Assembly (NCBI GenBank): GCA_018371855.1
Contig: JAHAKD010000006.1
Span: 1-64,000 of the forward strand
Direction: 5' to 3'
DNA length: 64,000 bases
From: Clostridium sp.
GTDB taxonomy: Bacteria > Bacillota > Clostridia > TANB77 > CAG-508
Every line of letters starts with the position of its first letter. Within the stretch, counting starts at the first letter, position 1. Shown here piece by piece: positions 31,657-40,912 of the stretch. The translations under genes and the position numbers were made by a program. A model generated the notes under the pieces. The model did not search any database, was not told the origin of the DNA, and saw nothing but the letters and a program-made list of their open reading frames with translations.

Positions 31657-32472
31657 ATGTTAGAAGAAAAAGATAGAATAGATGTTGTTTTAGTAAAAAA
31701 ACACTATTTTCAAACAAGACAAAAAGCTAAATATGAAATAGAACAAGGAAATGTATATGTAAACGGAAAGCAAATTACTAAAACCAGTAAAATAATAAAT
31801 TATCAAGATAATATAGAAATAAAAGGACAAACACTAAAATATGTAAGTAGAGGTGGCTTAAAATTAGAAAAAGCTATTAATTCGTTTGGAATTTCATTAA
31901 CTAATAAGATATGTGCAGATATAGGGGCATCAACAGGAGGTTTTACAGATTGTATGTTACAAAATGGTGCACAAAAAGTTTATGCAATAGATGTTGGTCA
32001 TTCACAATTAGTAGAAGAATTACTAAAGAATGAAAAGGTAGTAAATTTGGAAGGAACCAATATTAAAGAATTAGATACTAATAGCATAGAGAAGTTAGAT
32101 TTTATTAGTTCAGATGTGTCTTTTATTTCAGAAATACACGTATTGCCAAAAATATATGAATTACTAAAAATAAAAGGAAAAGCAGTAGTGTTAATAAAAC
32201 CACAATTCGAGGCTGGAAGCCAACATTTAAATAAGAATGGAGTTGTAAAAAATATAAAAATACATCAAAAAGTGATTCAAAATATTGTAATGTTTGCAAA
32301 TAAACTTGGCTTTAGAATTATAGATGTAACATATTCTCCAATTAAAGGTCCAGCAGGTAATATAGAATATTTATTATATGTTGAAAAAAATGAAAATAAT
32401 TTATTAGATTTATATAAAATGAAAAATAACGCATTAGAAATTACTACAGAGGCATTTAAAGAATTAAAATAA
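31657..32472 (+). CDS. tlyA: TlyA-family rRNA 2'-O-methyltransferase with S4 domain
   Basis: A 271-residue protein of the TlyA/YqxC family, which methylates cytidines in 16S and 23S rRNA. An N-terminal S4 RNA-binding domain (RIDVVLVKKHYFQTRQKAKY, NVYVNGKQITKTS) is followed by an FtsJ-like Rossmann methyltransferase with the SAM motif CADIGASTGGFTDCMLQNGA, then VYAIDVGHSQL, FISSDVSFIS and the catalytic lysine region VLIKPQFEAG. AAAGGC precedes the ATG. recN follows 12 bases later, an arrangement known from many Firmicutes, and both would share the SOS-like promoter at 31569. Confidence 0.9.
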   Translation: MLEEKDRIDVVLVKKHYFQTRQKAKYEIEQGNVYVNGKQITKTSKIINYQDNIEIKGQTLKYVSRGGLKLEKAINSFGISLTNKICADIGASTGGFTDCMLQNGAQKVYAIDVGHSQLVEELLKNEKVVNLEGTNIKELDTNSIEKLDFISSDVSFISEIHVLPKIYELLKIKGKAVVLIKPQFEAGSQHLNKNGVVKNIKIHQKVIQNIVMFANKLGFRIIDVTYSPIKGPAGNIEYLLYVEKNENNLLDLYKMKNNALEITTEAFKELK

Positions 32473-32484
32473 AGAGGTGTACAT

Positions 32485-34104
32485 ATGATATCTACATTGC
32501 ATATAAAAAACATAGGAATAATCGATGAGATTATGATAGATTTTTCAAAAGGATTTAATATATTAACCGGCGAAACAGGAGCTGGAAAGACGTTAATAAT
32601 AGGAGCATTAGGAATAGTAGCGGGTGGAAGATTTTCAAAAGAAATGATTAGAAAAGGTGAGAATCATTCATTTGTAGAAGTTAGTATATATTTGCCAAAT
32701 CATCCAAAAGCAGTAGATGGAAACATCATAATTTCTAGAGAAATATTTGATAATGGTAGAAATACTTGCAAAATAAATGGACGTTTAGTAACTGTAAATG
32801 AGTTAAAAGAATTTATGAATAATATCATAAATATACATGGGCAAAATGATAATCAAAACTTATTAAATAAAGAAAACCACATAAAATATCTAGATAAGTT
32901 TTTAGGAAAAGAATTCTTAAGTAAGAAAAATGAGTATACTGATTTATATAATAAATATGTAGATATTAATAGAAAACTAAAAGAAAACTATGGAGATGAA
33001 AAAGAAAAACAGCGTAAGTTAGATTTGTTGAATTATCAAGTAAATGAAATAAAAAATGCAAATTTAAAAATAAAAGAAGATGAAGAGTTAGAAGAACAAA
33101 GAAATCTTATAGTAAATGCTGAGAAAATATCTAAATCATTAAATGAGGCAGATATGCAAATAAATGAAAATGCATTAAATTCAATAAGTATAGCAATTAA
33201 AAACTTAGAGAAAATAGAAGAGATAAATATAAAATACCAAAAAACACTAAGTTCATTAAAAAGCAATTACTACGATTTACAGGAGATTGCTATAGACCTA
33301 AATCATTATAATTCAGATACATCTTTCGAAGAAGAAGAAAGAGATGAGATAGAAAATAGAATAAATGAGATAAACGACTTAAAAAGAAAATATGGAAATA
33401 CAATAGAAGAAATATTGAATTATAAAAATGAAGTAGAAGAAGAAATAGATAAAATAGAAAATTTAGAAGAGAAAAATAAGGAATTAAAAACTGAGTTAAC
33501 AAAGATAACAGCAGAATTAGAAAAAAGAGCTATAGAATTGCATATAATAAGACAAAAGCATGGAATAGAATTAGAAACTAAAATAAATAGTGAACTTGCA
33601 GATCTAGAAATGCCTAATGCAAAATTTAAGATAAACATAGAAAATACAAATTTTAATAAAGATGGAAATGATGAAATAGAATTTATGATAACAACTAATA
33701 AAGGAGAAGATTTTAAACCATTAATAAAAACTGCATCTGGTGGTGAGATGTCTAGAATAATGTTAGCTATAAAAACAGTCTTGTCAGATGTAGATGAAGT
33801 GCCTATTTTAATATTTGATGAAATAGATACAGGTATTAGTGGAAAAGCAGGAAATGCAGTTGGAGAAAAATTAAAAACAATTTCAAAAAATCATCAAGTT
33901 ATAATAGTTACACATTTAGCTAGTATTGCAGCTAAAGGAGACTCTAATTATTATATTTATAAAGAAGTAGAGGGAGATAATACTAAAACAAGAATAAAAA
34001 ATTTAAATGAACAAGAAGTTATAGAAGAAATAGCAAGAATTGCGAGTGGAATTGTATCAGAGATATCATTAAAACATGCAATGGAACTAAGGACAGCAGT
34101 TTAA
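32485..34104 (+). CDS. recN: DNA repair protein RecN
   Basis: SMC-like ATPase that acts early at double-strand breaks. The 539-residue product, slightly shorter than typical RecN, has an N-terminal Walker A (LTGETGAGKTLIIGAL), a coiled-coil middle (about 150-370) and a C-terminal half-site with the signature TASGGEMSRIMLAIKTVL, Walker B VPILIFDEIDTGISGKAG and the switch VTHLASIAAKGD. ISTLHIKNIGIIDEIMIDF is the diagnostic RecN start. AGAGGTG precedes the ATG. Co-transcription with tlyA from a LexA-like-boxed promoter fits damage induction. Confidence 0.96.
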   Translation: MISTLHIKNIGIIDEIMIDFSKGFNILTGETGAGKTLIIGALGIVAGGRFSKEMIRKGENHSFVEVSIYLPNHPKAVDGNIIISREIFDNGRNTCKINGRLVTVNELKEFMNNIINIHGQNDNQNLLNKENHIKYLDKFLGKEFLSKKNEYTDLYNKYVDINRKLKENYGDEKEKQRKLDLLNYQVNEIKNANLKIKEDEELEEQRNLIVNAEKISKSLNEADMQINENALNSISIAIKNLEKIEEINIKYQKTLSSLKSNYYDLQEIAIDLNHYNSDTSFEEEERDEIENRINEINDLKRKYGNTIEEILNYKNEVEEEIDKIENLEEKNKELKTELTKITAELEKRAIELHIIRQKHGIELETKINSELADLEMPNAKFKINIENTNFNKDGNDEIEFMITTNKGEDFKPLIKTASGGEMSRIMLAIKTVLSDVDEVPILIFDEIDTGISGKAGNAVGEKLKTISKNHQVIIVTHLASIAAKGDSNYYIYKEVEGDNTKTRIKNLNEQEVIEEIARIASGIVSEISLKHAMELRTAV

Positions 34105-34125
34105 ATAAATGGACTAATATATGTA

Positions 34126-34163
34126 AAAAGAAGTGGACTAAATTAAATTTATCCACTTCTTTT
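34126..34163. terminator. Bidirectional terminator between recN and mutS2
   Basis: AAAAGAAGTGGA (34126-34137) pairs perfectly with TCCACTTCTTTT (34152-34163), with A- and T-rich flanks that serve both directions. Confidence 0.85.
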
Positions 34164-34174
34164 GTATAATAATA

Positions 34175-36544
34175 TTATTTTAATTCTACGATTGTGACAC
34201 CCATTTCACCTTCTCCGAAGGTACCAAGTCTAAATGATTTAACATGAGGATGTTTTTTTAGAAAAGCATGAATACCAGTACGTAATTTACCAGTACCCTT
34301 TCCATGTACAATTCTAACAGTTTTTAATTTTGCTAAACTGCAATCATCCAAATATTTATCAATAACGAAAATTGCTTCATCAACTGTTTGTCCTATTACA
34401 TTAATTTCTGGAGATATATTTTTTGATTTTGACATACCAGAGAAAGCTTTAGAAGGCATCTTATTCAGATCATGCTTTTTATTTACAATAGAAATATCTG
34501 TAACAGAAACAAATGATTTCATATTTCCACATTGTACTTGTACTTCATTATTTTTATTTGGTAATGATAGCAAAGTACCATTATTCATAAATTTATTTAT
34601 ATATATATCCATTCCAACTTTTAATTGTTTCACATCTAAGTTACTAGAAGATGAGTCGTTTATTTTATTAGAAGAAACCTTTTTTATAGAATCTGTTAAT
34701 TTATTTCTATAATTATCTAAATCTTTTAAAGAATTAGAAGTATTTTCGATTTTTCTCATTTGACGTATTATATTAGTTGCTTCATCTTTTGCAGAATATA
34801 ATATTTCACGAGCTTCTAATTTAGCTTTATTGATAATTTCGTTTTGTTTATTTTGAACATCAGAATAATCTTTTTCTAGAGATTCTTGTAATTGTGATAT
34901 TTTAGCTAATTTTTGTTCAATTTCATTTTTTTCGTTTTCAATTTTTAGTTTATTATCGTAAATGTTTTTTAATAAATCTTCAACATGAATAGTATCAGTA
35001 TCTAAGAACTCGTTAGCTCTTTGTAATATATCATCAGAAAGACCGAGTTTTTTACTGATAGCAAAAGCATTACTTTTACCAGGCACACCGATTAAAAGTT
35101 TATAAGTAGGGGAAAGTGTGTCTATATCAAATTCTTGGCTTGCATTTTCAAAACCAGAGTGTGTTAAAGCATAGTTTTTTATTTCTGGATAATGTGTTGT
35201 AGCTAGTGTTAATATTCCTCTATTATATAGAGCTTCTAGTATACTGATTGCTAGACTACTTCCTTCAATAGGATCAGTTCCAGAACCAAGTTCATCAACT
35301 AAAACTAAACTATCTGATGTAGAATTTTTTAGTATTTCTATGATATTTAGCATATGTGAAGAAAAAGTACTTAAAGATTCTTGAATGCTTTGTTCGTCAC
35401 CAATATCTGCAAAAACATTATCAAATACAAAAACACTACTATTTTCATTAGCTGGAATATTTAATCCAGACATAGCCATTAATGTTATTAAACCAACTGT
35501 TTTTAAAGTTACAGTTTTACCACCAGTATTGGGGCCAGTAATTACAAGTGTATTAAAATTAATTCCTAAATTTATATTAATTGGAACTACAGAACCTTTA
35601 TTTATTAAAGGATGTCTAGCTTTTACCAAATTTATTTGTTTATCCTCGTTCAAAATAGGTCTTGTAGCATCTAAAGATATAGAATAATTTGCTTTAGCAA
35701 AAATAAAATCAAGTAATCCTATAATTCTAAGGTTATTTTCTAAGTGTTCTAAAATTTCAAAAAGCGAGTTTGTAAATTTTACTAAAATTTTTTCTATTTC
35801 TAAGTTCTCTTCTACAGTTAAATTGGCAATTTTACTATTTAATTCAAAAATAGAGACAGGTTCTATAAAAACAGTAGAACCACTATTTGACATATCATGA
35901 ATAAATCCTTTTATATTATTTCTGTATTCTTCTTTTACAGGTATAACATACCTATCATTTTTTATAGTTATAACAGGTTCCTGAAGATATTTAGAATAAC
36001 TTGAAGAAGATATATAGTGATTTAATTTGTTTTTTATTTCTTGTTCAATTTTTCTCTTAGTTGTTCTAATATTAAATAAATTAGTAGATGCTCTATCATC
36101 AACAGTATAATCATCAATAATTGCAGAAAAAATGCTATCTTCAATATCTTTATTAGTATATAAATTATCAAAATAATTATATAAGCTATTAAAGTCATTT
36201 AAGTCGATAAGTTCATCAGAAAAAAAGTAATCCTTTAAATCTTTTGCTAATCTTAAAAAATTTCCGATATTTAGTACATTTGCAATTGATAATATCTTAT
36301 TACTTTTTAATGTTTTTAAACAAATTTCGATTTCTTCTGATAATTCATAAATAGGAATATTGCCTTTTTTATATCTTAAAATAACAGCTTCATTTGTTTC
36401 ATTTAAAGCCTTTATAACTTTATTTTTTGCATCAAAAGGATATAAATTAGTACAGTATTTTCTCCCAATAAATGTTTTAGAAAAAGTTGCTAAATTTTCT
36501 GTAACTTTGTTAAATTCTAATTTTTCTAAATATTTGCTAAACAT
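34175..36544 (-). CDS. mutS2: MutS2 ATPase/endonuclease
   Basis: A 789-residue MutS2, which acts on recombination intermediates and, in Bacillus, on collided ribosomes. The MutS core lacks a mismatch-recognition domain. It has the Walker A ITGPNTGGKTVTLKTVGL, the signature-side STFSSHMLNIIEIL, Walker B LVLVDELGSGTDPIEGSSLA and TLATTHYPEIK. A coiled coil (about 515-640) leads to the C-terminal Smr nuclease domain with VRIVHGKGTGKLRTGIHAFL. Length matches the family (about 785). It lies 12 bases downstream of maf in the same direction. ATG at 36544 is preceded by AAAGGAG. Confidence 0.96.
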   Translation of the reverse strand: MFSKYLEKLEFNKVTENLATFSKTFIGRKYCTNLYPFDAKNKVIKALNETNEAVILRYKKGNIPIYELSEEIEICLKTLKSNKILSIANVLNIGNFLRLAKDLKDYFFSDELIDLNDFNSLYNYFDNLYTNKDIEDSIFSAIIDDYTVDDRASTNLFNIRTTKRKIEQEIKNKLNHYISSSSYSKYLQEPVITIKNDRYVIPVKEEYRNNIKGFIHDMSNSGSTVFIEPVSIFELNSKIANLTVEENLEIEKILVKFTNSLFEILEHLENNLRIIGLLDFIFAKANYSISLDATRPILNEDKQINLVKARHPLINKGSVVPININLGINFNTLVITGPNTGGKTVTLKTVGLITLMAMSGLNIPANENSSVFVFDNVFADIGDEQSIQESLSTFSSHMLNIIEILKNSTSDSLVLVDELGSGTDPIEGSSLAISILEALYNRGILTLATTHYPEIKNYALTHSGFENASQEFDIDTLSPTYKLLIGVPGKSNAFAISKKLGLSDDILQRANEFLDTDTIHVEDLLKNIYDNKLKIENEKNEIEQKLAKISQLQESLEKDYSDVQNKQNEIINKAKLEAREILYSAKDEATNIIRQMRKIENTSNSLKDLDNYRNKLTDSIKKVSSNKINDSSSSNLDVKQLKVGMDIYINKFMNNGTLLSLPNKNNEVQVQCGNMKSFVSVTDISIVNKKHDLNKMPSKAFSGMSKSKNISPEINVIGQTVDEAIFVIDKYLDDCSLAKLKTVRIVHGKGTGKLRTGIHAFLKKHPHVKSFRLGTFGEGEMGVTIVELK

Positions 36545-36556
36545 ATGAAAACTCCT

Positions 36557-37147
36557 TTATATTAAATTGTATTTTTCAAAAATTGATTTAATCATATGTG
36601 TATCTAAGCCTACAATCGAATTATAATCGTCATCATAACCTTTTAAATAAACTTTTCCTATACCTTGTACAGCATATGCTCCAGCTTTATCCATAGGTTC
36701 TTTTGTATCAACATAAGAGCAAATATCGTAATAAGACATATTTTTAAAATAAACAGTTGATTTATTAACCCTTGTCTCAAAAATTATTGAGTGTTCTTTT
36801 TTTATAATTACAGTTGTACCAGTATAGATATCATGAGAATTTCCTTGTAATAGTTTTAAAATACGAATAGCATCATCTCTATCCTTTGGTTTACCCAAAA
36901 TAATATTACCAAAAGAAACTAAGGTATCAGAACCAATTACAGTATATTCATTATTTTCTTTATATTTATCTGTAAAAATTGAATAAGCTTTTTCATATGA
37001 CAATTTTTCTGCTAATTTTTGTGGATTAGGTTCAAGCTTTTTCAAATTATTTTCATCAATATCACTTGGAATAATATCAAAATTACTTATTATTGTTGAT
37101 AATAATTGTTTTCTTCTAGGAGAAGAAGAAGCTAAAATAAATTCCAT
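36557..37147 (-). CDS. maf: Maf-family nucleoside triphosphate pyrophosphatase
   Basis: A house-cleaning pyrophosphatase that hydrolyses dTTP, UTP or modified nucleotides to monophosphates and is linked to septum inhibition in Bacillus. The 196-residue product has the signature start FILASSSPRRKQLL, the catalytic Asp region VIGSDTLVSFGNIILGKPKD and the conserved KEPMDKAGAYAVQGIG, then GLDTHMI. AGGAGG precedes the ATG. It heads a maf-mutS2 unit transcribed divergently from lepA. Confidence 0.95.
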   Translation of the reverse strand: MEFILASSSPRRKQLLSTIISNFDIIPSDIDENNLKKLEPNPQKLAEKLSYEKAYSIFTDKYKENNEYTVIGSDTLVSFGNIILGKPKDRDDAIRILKLLQGNSHDIYTGTTVIIKKEHSIIFETRVNKSTVYFKNMSYYDICSYVDTKEPMDKAGAYAVQGIGKVYLKGYDDDYNSIVGLDTHMIKSIFEKYNLI

Positions 37148-37172
37148 AACAAAACCTCCTATAATCTTACGT

Positions 37173-37233
37173 ATTATAACATTTTTAGTTTTGAAAAATC
37201 AATATTGCGTTTAGAGTTTTGCTATGGTAAAAT
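37173..37233. promoter_or_regulatory. Divergent promoters for maf-mutS2 and lepA
   Basis: Minus strand: TTGATT (37202-37197), an 18-base spacer and TATAAT (37178-37173) for maf. Plus strand: TTGCGT (37205-37210), a 17-base spacer and TAAAAT (37228-37233) for lepA. The -35 elements sit almost back to back, so the two promoters may compete. Confidence 0.6.
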
Positions 37234-37260
37234 AAATAAAGTTAAAAACGGAGGAATTGT

Positions 37261-39075
37261 ATGGAAGATAGACAGCAAAACATAAGAAATTTCAGCATAA
37301 TTGCACATATAGATCATGGTAAATCAACATTAGCAGATAGAATGATAGAAATGACAGGAGTTCTTTCGAAAAGAGAAATGGAATCTCAAGTATTAGATAA
37401 CATGGAGATAGAAAGAGAACGTGGAATAACAATAAAATCACAATCTGTAAGAATGATTTATAAAGCCAAAGACGGGAAAGAATATATATTTAATTTAATA
37501 GATACACCAGGACATGTAGATTTTAATTACGAAGTGTCAAGAAGTTTAGCTGCATGCGAAGGTGCAATATTAGTCGTAGATAGCAGCCAAGGGGTGGAAG
37601 CACAAACATTAGCAAATGTTTATTTAGCATTAGATAATAATTTAGAAATTTTACCAGTAATAAATAAGGTAGATTTACCAAATGCTAGACCTGATGAGGT
37701 AAAAAAAGAAATAGAGGACATAATTGGAATACCAGCAGAAGATGCACCTTGCATTTCTGCTAAAACAGGTTTAAATGTTGAAGATGTTTTAGAAAGAATT
37801 GTAACAGATATTCCAGCACCATCTGGCGATAAAAATAAACCATTAAAATGTTTAATATTTGATTCTTTTTACGATAACTATAAAGGTGCGGTAAGTTATG
37901 TAAGAGTAAGAGATGGAAGAGTAAAAGTAGGTGACGAAATTTTACTAATGTCTTCTAATAAAACTTTTATAGTAACAGAAGTAGGATTTTTTGAACCAGG
38001 TAGATATTATCCTTGTGAAGAATTAGTTGCAGGTGATGTAGGATATATTGCAGCAAGTATAAAAAGTTTATCAGATATCAGAGTTGGAGATACAATAACA
38101 TTAAAAGATAATAAACCAGAAGAGCCTTTACCTGGATATAAAAAGGTAAATCCAATGGTGTATTGTGGATTATATCCAGTAGATGGTAGTGATTATGAAA
38201 ATTTAAAAGTAGCGTTAGAAAAACTGCAATTAAATGATGCAGCGCTTCAATATGAACCGGAAACTTCTAATGCACTTGGGTTTGGTTTTAGATGTGGATT
38301 TCTAGGATTACTACATTTAGAAATAATAGAGGAAAGATTAGATAAAGAATTTGATTTAAGTTTAATTACAACATCGCCTTCAGTTATTTATAAGATTCAT
38401 AAGACAGATGGAGAAATAATTGAACTATATAATCCAGCAGATTTACCAAAACCACAAGAAATAAGTTATATGGAAGAACCTTTTGTAGAGGCAGAAATAT
38501 TAACACCAAAAGAATTTGTGGGAAATATAATGGAAATCTGTCAAAATAGAAGAGGTATATATAAAGATATGAAATACCTTGACGAGAATAGGGTTACAAT
38601 TATATATGAATTACCATTAAATGAAATAATATACGATTTTTTCGATACATTGAAATCAAAAACAAAAGGGTATGCTTCATTTGATTATGAATTAAAAGAA
38701 TACAGAAGGTCTGAATTAGTAAAATTAGACATATATGTAAATGGTGAAAGTGTTGACGCATTAAGTTTTATAGTTCATAAAGATTCTGCCTATGATAGAG
38801 GTAGAAAGATGATAGAAAAATTAAAAACAGTTATACCACGTCATTTATTTACAATACCATTACAAGCTGTTATAGGAGGTAAAATAATAGCAAGAGAAAC
38901 AATCTCAGCAATGAGAAAAGATGTATTGGCTAAATGCTATGGTGGTGATATAACACGTAAAAAGAAACTTCTAGAAAAGCAAAAAAGAGGTAAGAAAAAA
39001 ATGCGTGAGATAGGTAATGTAGAAATACCACAAGAAGCTTTCTTGTCAGTATTAAAATTAGATGAAGAAAAATAA
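37261..39075 (+). CDS. lepA: Elongation factor 4 (LepA), ribosomal back-translocase
   Basis: Translational GTPase of 604 residues, the usual LepA length. G domain motifs are G1 AHIDHGKSTLADR, G2 in RERGITIKSQSV, G3 DTPGHVDFNYEVSR, G4 NKVDLPNA and G5 SAKTG. Domain II, the two EF-G-like domains (GLYPVDGSDYENLK, PFVEAEILTPKEFVG) and the LepA-specific C-terminal domain (VNGESVDALSFIVHKDSAY, KCYGGDITRKKKLLEKQKRG) are all present. GGAGG precedes the ATG. It leads an apparent operon that continues to rlmB with very short or overlapping gaps. Confidence 0.97.
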   Translation: MEDRQQNIRNFSIIAHIDHGKSTLADRMIEMTGVLSKREMESQVLDNMEIERERGITIKSQSVRMIYKAKDGKEYIFNLIDTPGHVDFNYEVSRSLAACEGAILVVDSSQGVEAQTLANVYLALDNNLEILPVINKVDLPNARPDEVKKEIEDIIGIPAEDAPCISAKTGLNVEDVLERIVTDIPAPSGDKNKPLKCLIFDSFYDNYKGAVSYVRVRDGRVKVGDEILLMSSNKTFIVTEVGFFEPGRYYPCEELVAGDVGYIAASIKSLSDIRVGDTITLKDNKPEEPLPGYKKVNPMVYCGLYPVDGSDYENLKVALEKLQLNDAALQYEPETSNALGFGFRCGFLGLLHLEIIEERLDKEFDLSLITTSPSVIYKIHKTDGEIIELYNPADLPKPQEISYMEEPFVEAEILTPKEFVGNIMEICQNRRGIYKDMKYLDENRVTIIYELPLNEIIYDFFDTLKSKTKGYASFDYELKEYRRSELVKLDIYVNGESVDALSFIVHKDSAYDRGRKMIEKLKTVIPRHLFTIPLQAVIGGKIIARETISAMRKDVLAKCYGGDITRKKKLLEKQKRGKKKMREIGNVEIPQEAFLSVLKLDEEK

Positions 39076-39089
39076 TAGGAAGTATAAGA

Positions 39090-39470
39090 ATGAAAAGAAT
39101 TGTATTATGTGGAAGTAGAACTTTTAAAGATTATATTATACAGATAGGATACAAATTAGAAGAAGAAGGATATGAAGTTGTAATGCCGAAAGAGTTTTTT
39201 GTACCAATGCCTAAAAAAGAACATTCAATGTTGCATTTTTTGGAGATACAAAATGAAAGAACAGATTATGTTTTAGTAATAAATGAAGAGAAAAATGGGA
39301 AACCAAATTATGTAGGTGCAAATAGTTTCGCAGAAATAGCAATGGGATTTTATTTTGGAAAAACAGTGTTTCTAAAAAATGAGATATATGAGCCCTTTGC
39401 AGATGAATTAGTTGGGTGGGGAGTTATACCACTTAAAGGCAATTTAGATGCAATTAAAGAATACAAGTAG
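39090..39470 (+). CDS. Nucleoside 2-deoxyribosyltransferase-like protein, 126 aa
   Basis: A small Rossmann-like protein resembling the nucleoside 2-deoxyribosyltransferase and DUF4406 group. It begins RIVLCGSRTFKDYIIQIGYKL (phosphate-binding-like turn GSR), has the middle YVLVINEEKNGKPNYVGANS and the conserved acidic position in FAEIAMGFYFGKTVFL. In this superfamily the Glu of a similar FxEIG/A motif is catalytic. Substrate and activity are not certain and a nucleotide-sensing role is possible. It lies 14 bases after lepA and 11 before the next gene, so it is part of the operon. Confidence 0.6.
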   Translation: MKRIVLCGSRTFKDYIIQIGYKLEEEGYEVVMPKEFFVPMPKKEHSMLHFLEIQNERTDYVLVINEEKNGKPNYVGANSFAEIAMGFYFGKTVFLKNEIYEPFADELVGWGVIPLKGNLDAIKEYK

Positions 39471-39481
39471 TAGGTAGTAAT

Positions 39482-40141
39482 ATGGAAATAACCAAAAATG
39501 AATTTATAAATATAAATAATAAATTTGATGAATATAAAATAAAAGAAGAAAAAGCTTTCAAATATATAGAAGGAAAACAGAAAATAATTGTATCTGCCCC
39601 ACATAGTGTTAGGCAAATTAGAAATGGGAATATAAAAGGAAAAGATTCTTGTACAGGGACAATAGCAATTTTGCTACAGCAACAATTAAATTGCTATTGT
39701 TTATATAAAGCAAAAAATTGTAATGATGATGCAAATTACGATATAGAAAATAATCCATATAAGGATAAAATAATAGATTTAATAGAAAAAAACAACATAA
39801 ACTTTTTATTAGATATTCATGGTGCAAAAGATGGACAAGGATTTGATATAGATGTTGGAACAGCAAATTTAAGTAATTTGAATGGAAAAAATAAATATCT
39901 CAAAGATTTTATGAAAATAGGAGAAAAATATAATTTAAATATTACTATAGATAAAGTTTTTAAAGCAGATACTTTGCATACTGTAGCCAATACAATCGCT
40001 AGAAAAACAAAAATACCATGTATGCAAATAGAAATTGCAAAAAAATATAGAGATATTGAACAATTTAATAATATTAAAATAATGTTAAATTTTCTTGAGG
40101 AGTATTTAAGAAATATTTTAGTAGGAGGGCAAAATGAGTGA
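39482..40141 (+). CDS. N-formylglutamate amidohydrolase-like zinc hydrolase
   Basis: A 219-residue protein resembling the N-formylglutamate amidohydrolase/gamma-PGA hydrolase fold. The first candidate metal-binding segment is IIVSAPHSVRQIRNGN, the acidic pair lies in CNDDANYD, a second His is in FLLDIHGAKDGQGFDIDVGT, and a third in ADTLHTVANTIARKTKIPCM, with QIEIAKKYRD near the end supplying a Glu. This order (PHS, D-HG, then ExxxxR) matches the family. It overlaps rlmB by 8 bases and so is co-translated with it. Its natural substrate in this context is unknown. Confidence 0.65.
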   Translation: MEITKNEFININNKFDEYKIKEEKAFKYIEGKQKIIVSAPHSVRQIRNGNIKGKDSCTGTIAILLQQQLNCYCLYKAKNCNDDANYDIENNPYKDKIIDLIEKNNINFLLDIHGAKDGQGFDIDVGTANLSNLNGKNKYLKDFMKIGEKYNLNITIDKVFKADTLHTVANTIARKTKIPCMQIEIAKKYRDIEQFNNIKIMLNFLEEYLRNILVGGQNE

Positions 40142-40886
40142 AAAAGAATATGAAGATCAAATAGAAGGAAGAAATAGTGTATTAGAATTGCTAGAGTCTG
40201 GAAAAGATATAAATAAGATATTTATACAAATAGGAGAAAAACACGGTTCAATTAATAAAATTATTTCAAAGGCTAAAGAGAATAGAATAGTTATAGTACA
40301 AGCCGAAAAATCTAAATTAGATAAGATGAGTCAAACTAATAATCATCAAGGTGTTATAGCAATAGTTCCTCCTTTCGAATATAGCTCGGTAGAAGACATA
40401 GTAGAGGAAGCAAGAAAAAGAAATGAGCAACCATTTATTTTAATATTAGATGGAATAGAAGATCCACACAATTTAGGTTCAATAATTAGAACAGCAGAAA
40501 CAGCTGGAGTACACGGAATAATAATTCCAAAAAGAAGGGCTGCTGCAGTAAATAGTACAGTTAACAAAGTGTCTGCAGGTGCTGTACAATATATGAAGAT
40601 AGCAAGAGTAAATAACATAAATGAAACGATAAAATATTTAAAAAGTAATGATATATGGATTTGTGGAACAGATATGAATACTAACAAATATTATTACGAA
40701 GAAAATTATAATATTCCAATAGCTTTTGTAATAGGAAGTGAGGGATTTGGAATAAGTAGATTAGTTAAAGAAAATTGTGACTTTTTAGTTAAGATTCCAA
40801 TGAATGGAAAAATAAGCTCATTAAATGCTTCGGTATCAGCTGGAATTGTAATGTATGAAGCGGTTAAACAAAGAAAAAATAAATAA
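40134..40886 (+). CDS. rlmB: SpoU-family 23S rRNA (guanosine-2'-O-)methyltransferase, RlmB-like
   Basis: A 250-residue SPOUT-class methyltransferase. The N-terminal substrate-binding domain starts DQIEGRNSVLELLESGKDIN. The knotted catalytic domain has motif 1 (LILDGIEDPHNLGSIIRTAE with the catalytic Arg), motif 2 (AFVIGSEGFGISRLVKENCD) and motif 3 (VKIPMNGKISSLNASVSAGI). These match RlmB/TrmH-type enzymes that methylate G2251 of 23S rRNA. AGGAGG upstream lies inside the preceding gene. The exact target nucleotide is inferred from the family. Confidence 0.9.
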   Translation: MSEKEYEDQIEGRNSVLELLESGKDINKIFIQIGEKHGSINKIISKAKENRIVIVQAEKSKLDKMSQTNNHQGVIAIVPPFEYSSVEDIVEEARKRNEQPFILILDGIEDPHNLGSIIRTAETAGVHGIIIPKRRAAAVNSTVNKVSAGAVQYMKIARVNNINETIKYLKSNDIWICGTDMNTNKYYYEENYNIPIAFVIGSEGFGISRLVKENCDFLVKIPMNGKISSLNASVSAGIVMYEAVKQRKNK

Positions 40887-40912
40887 AACACTAAAGATGG
40901 GAGGAAAAAGAT

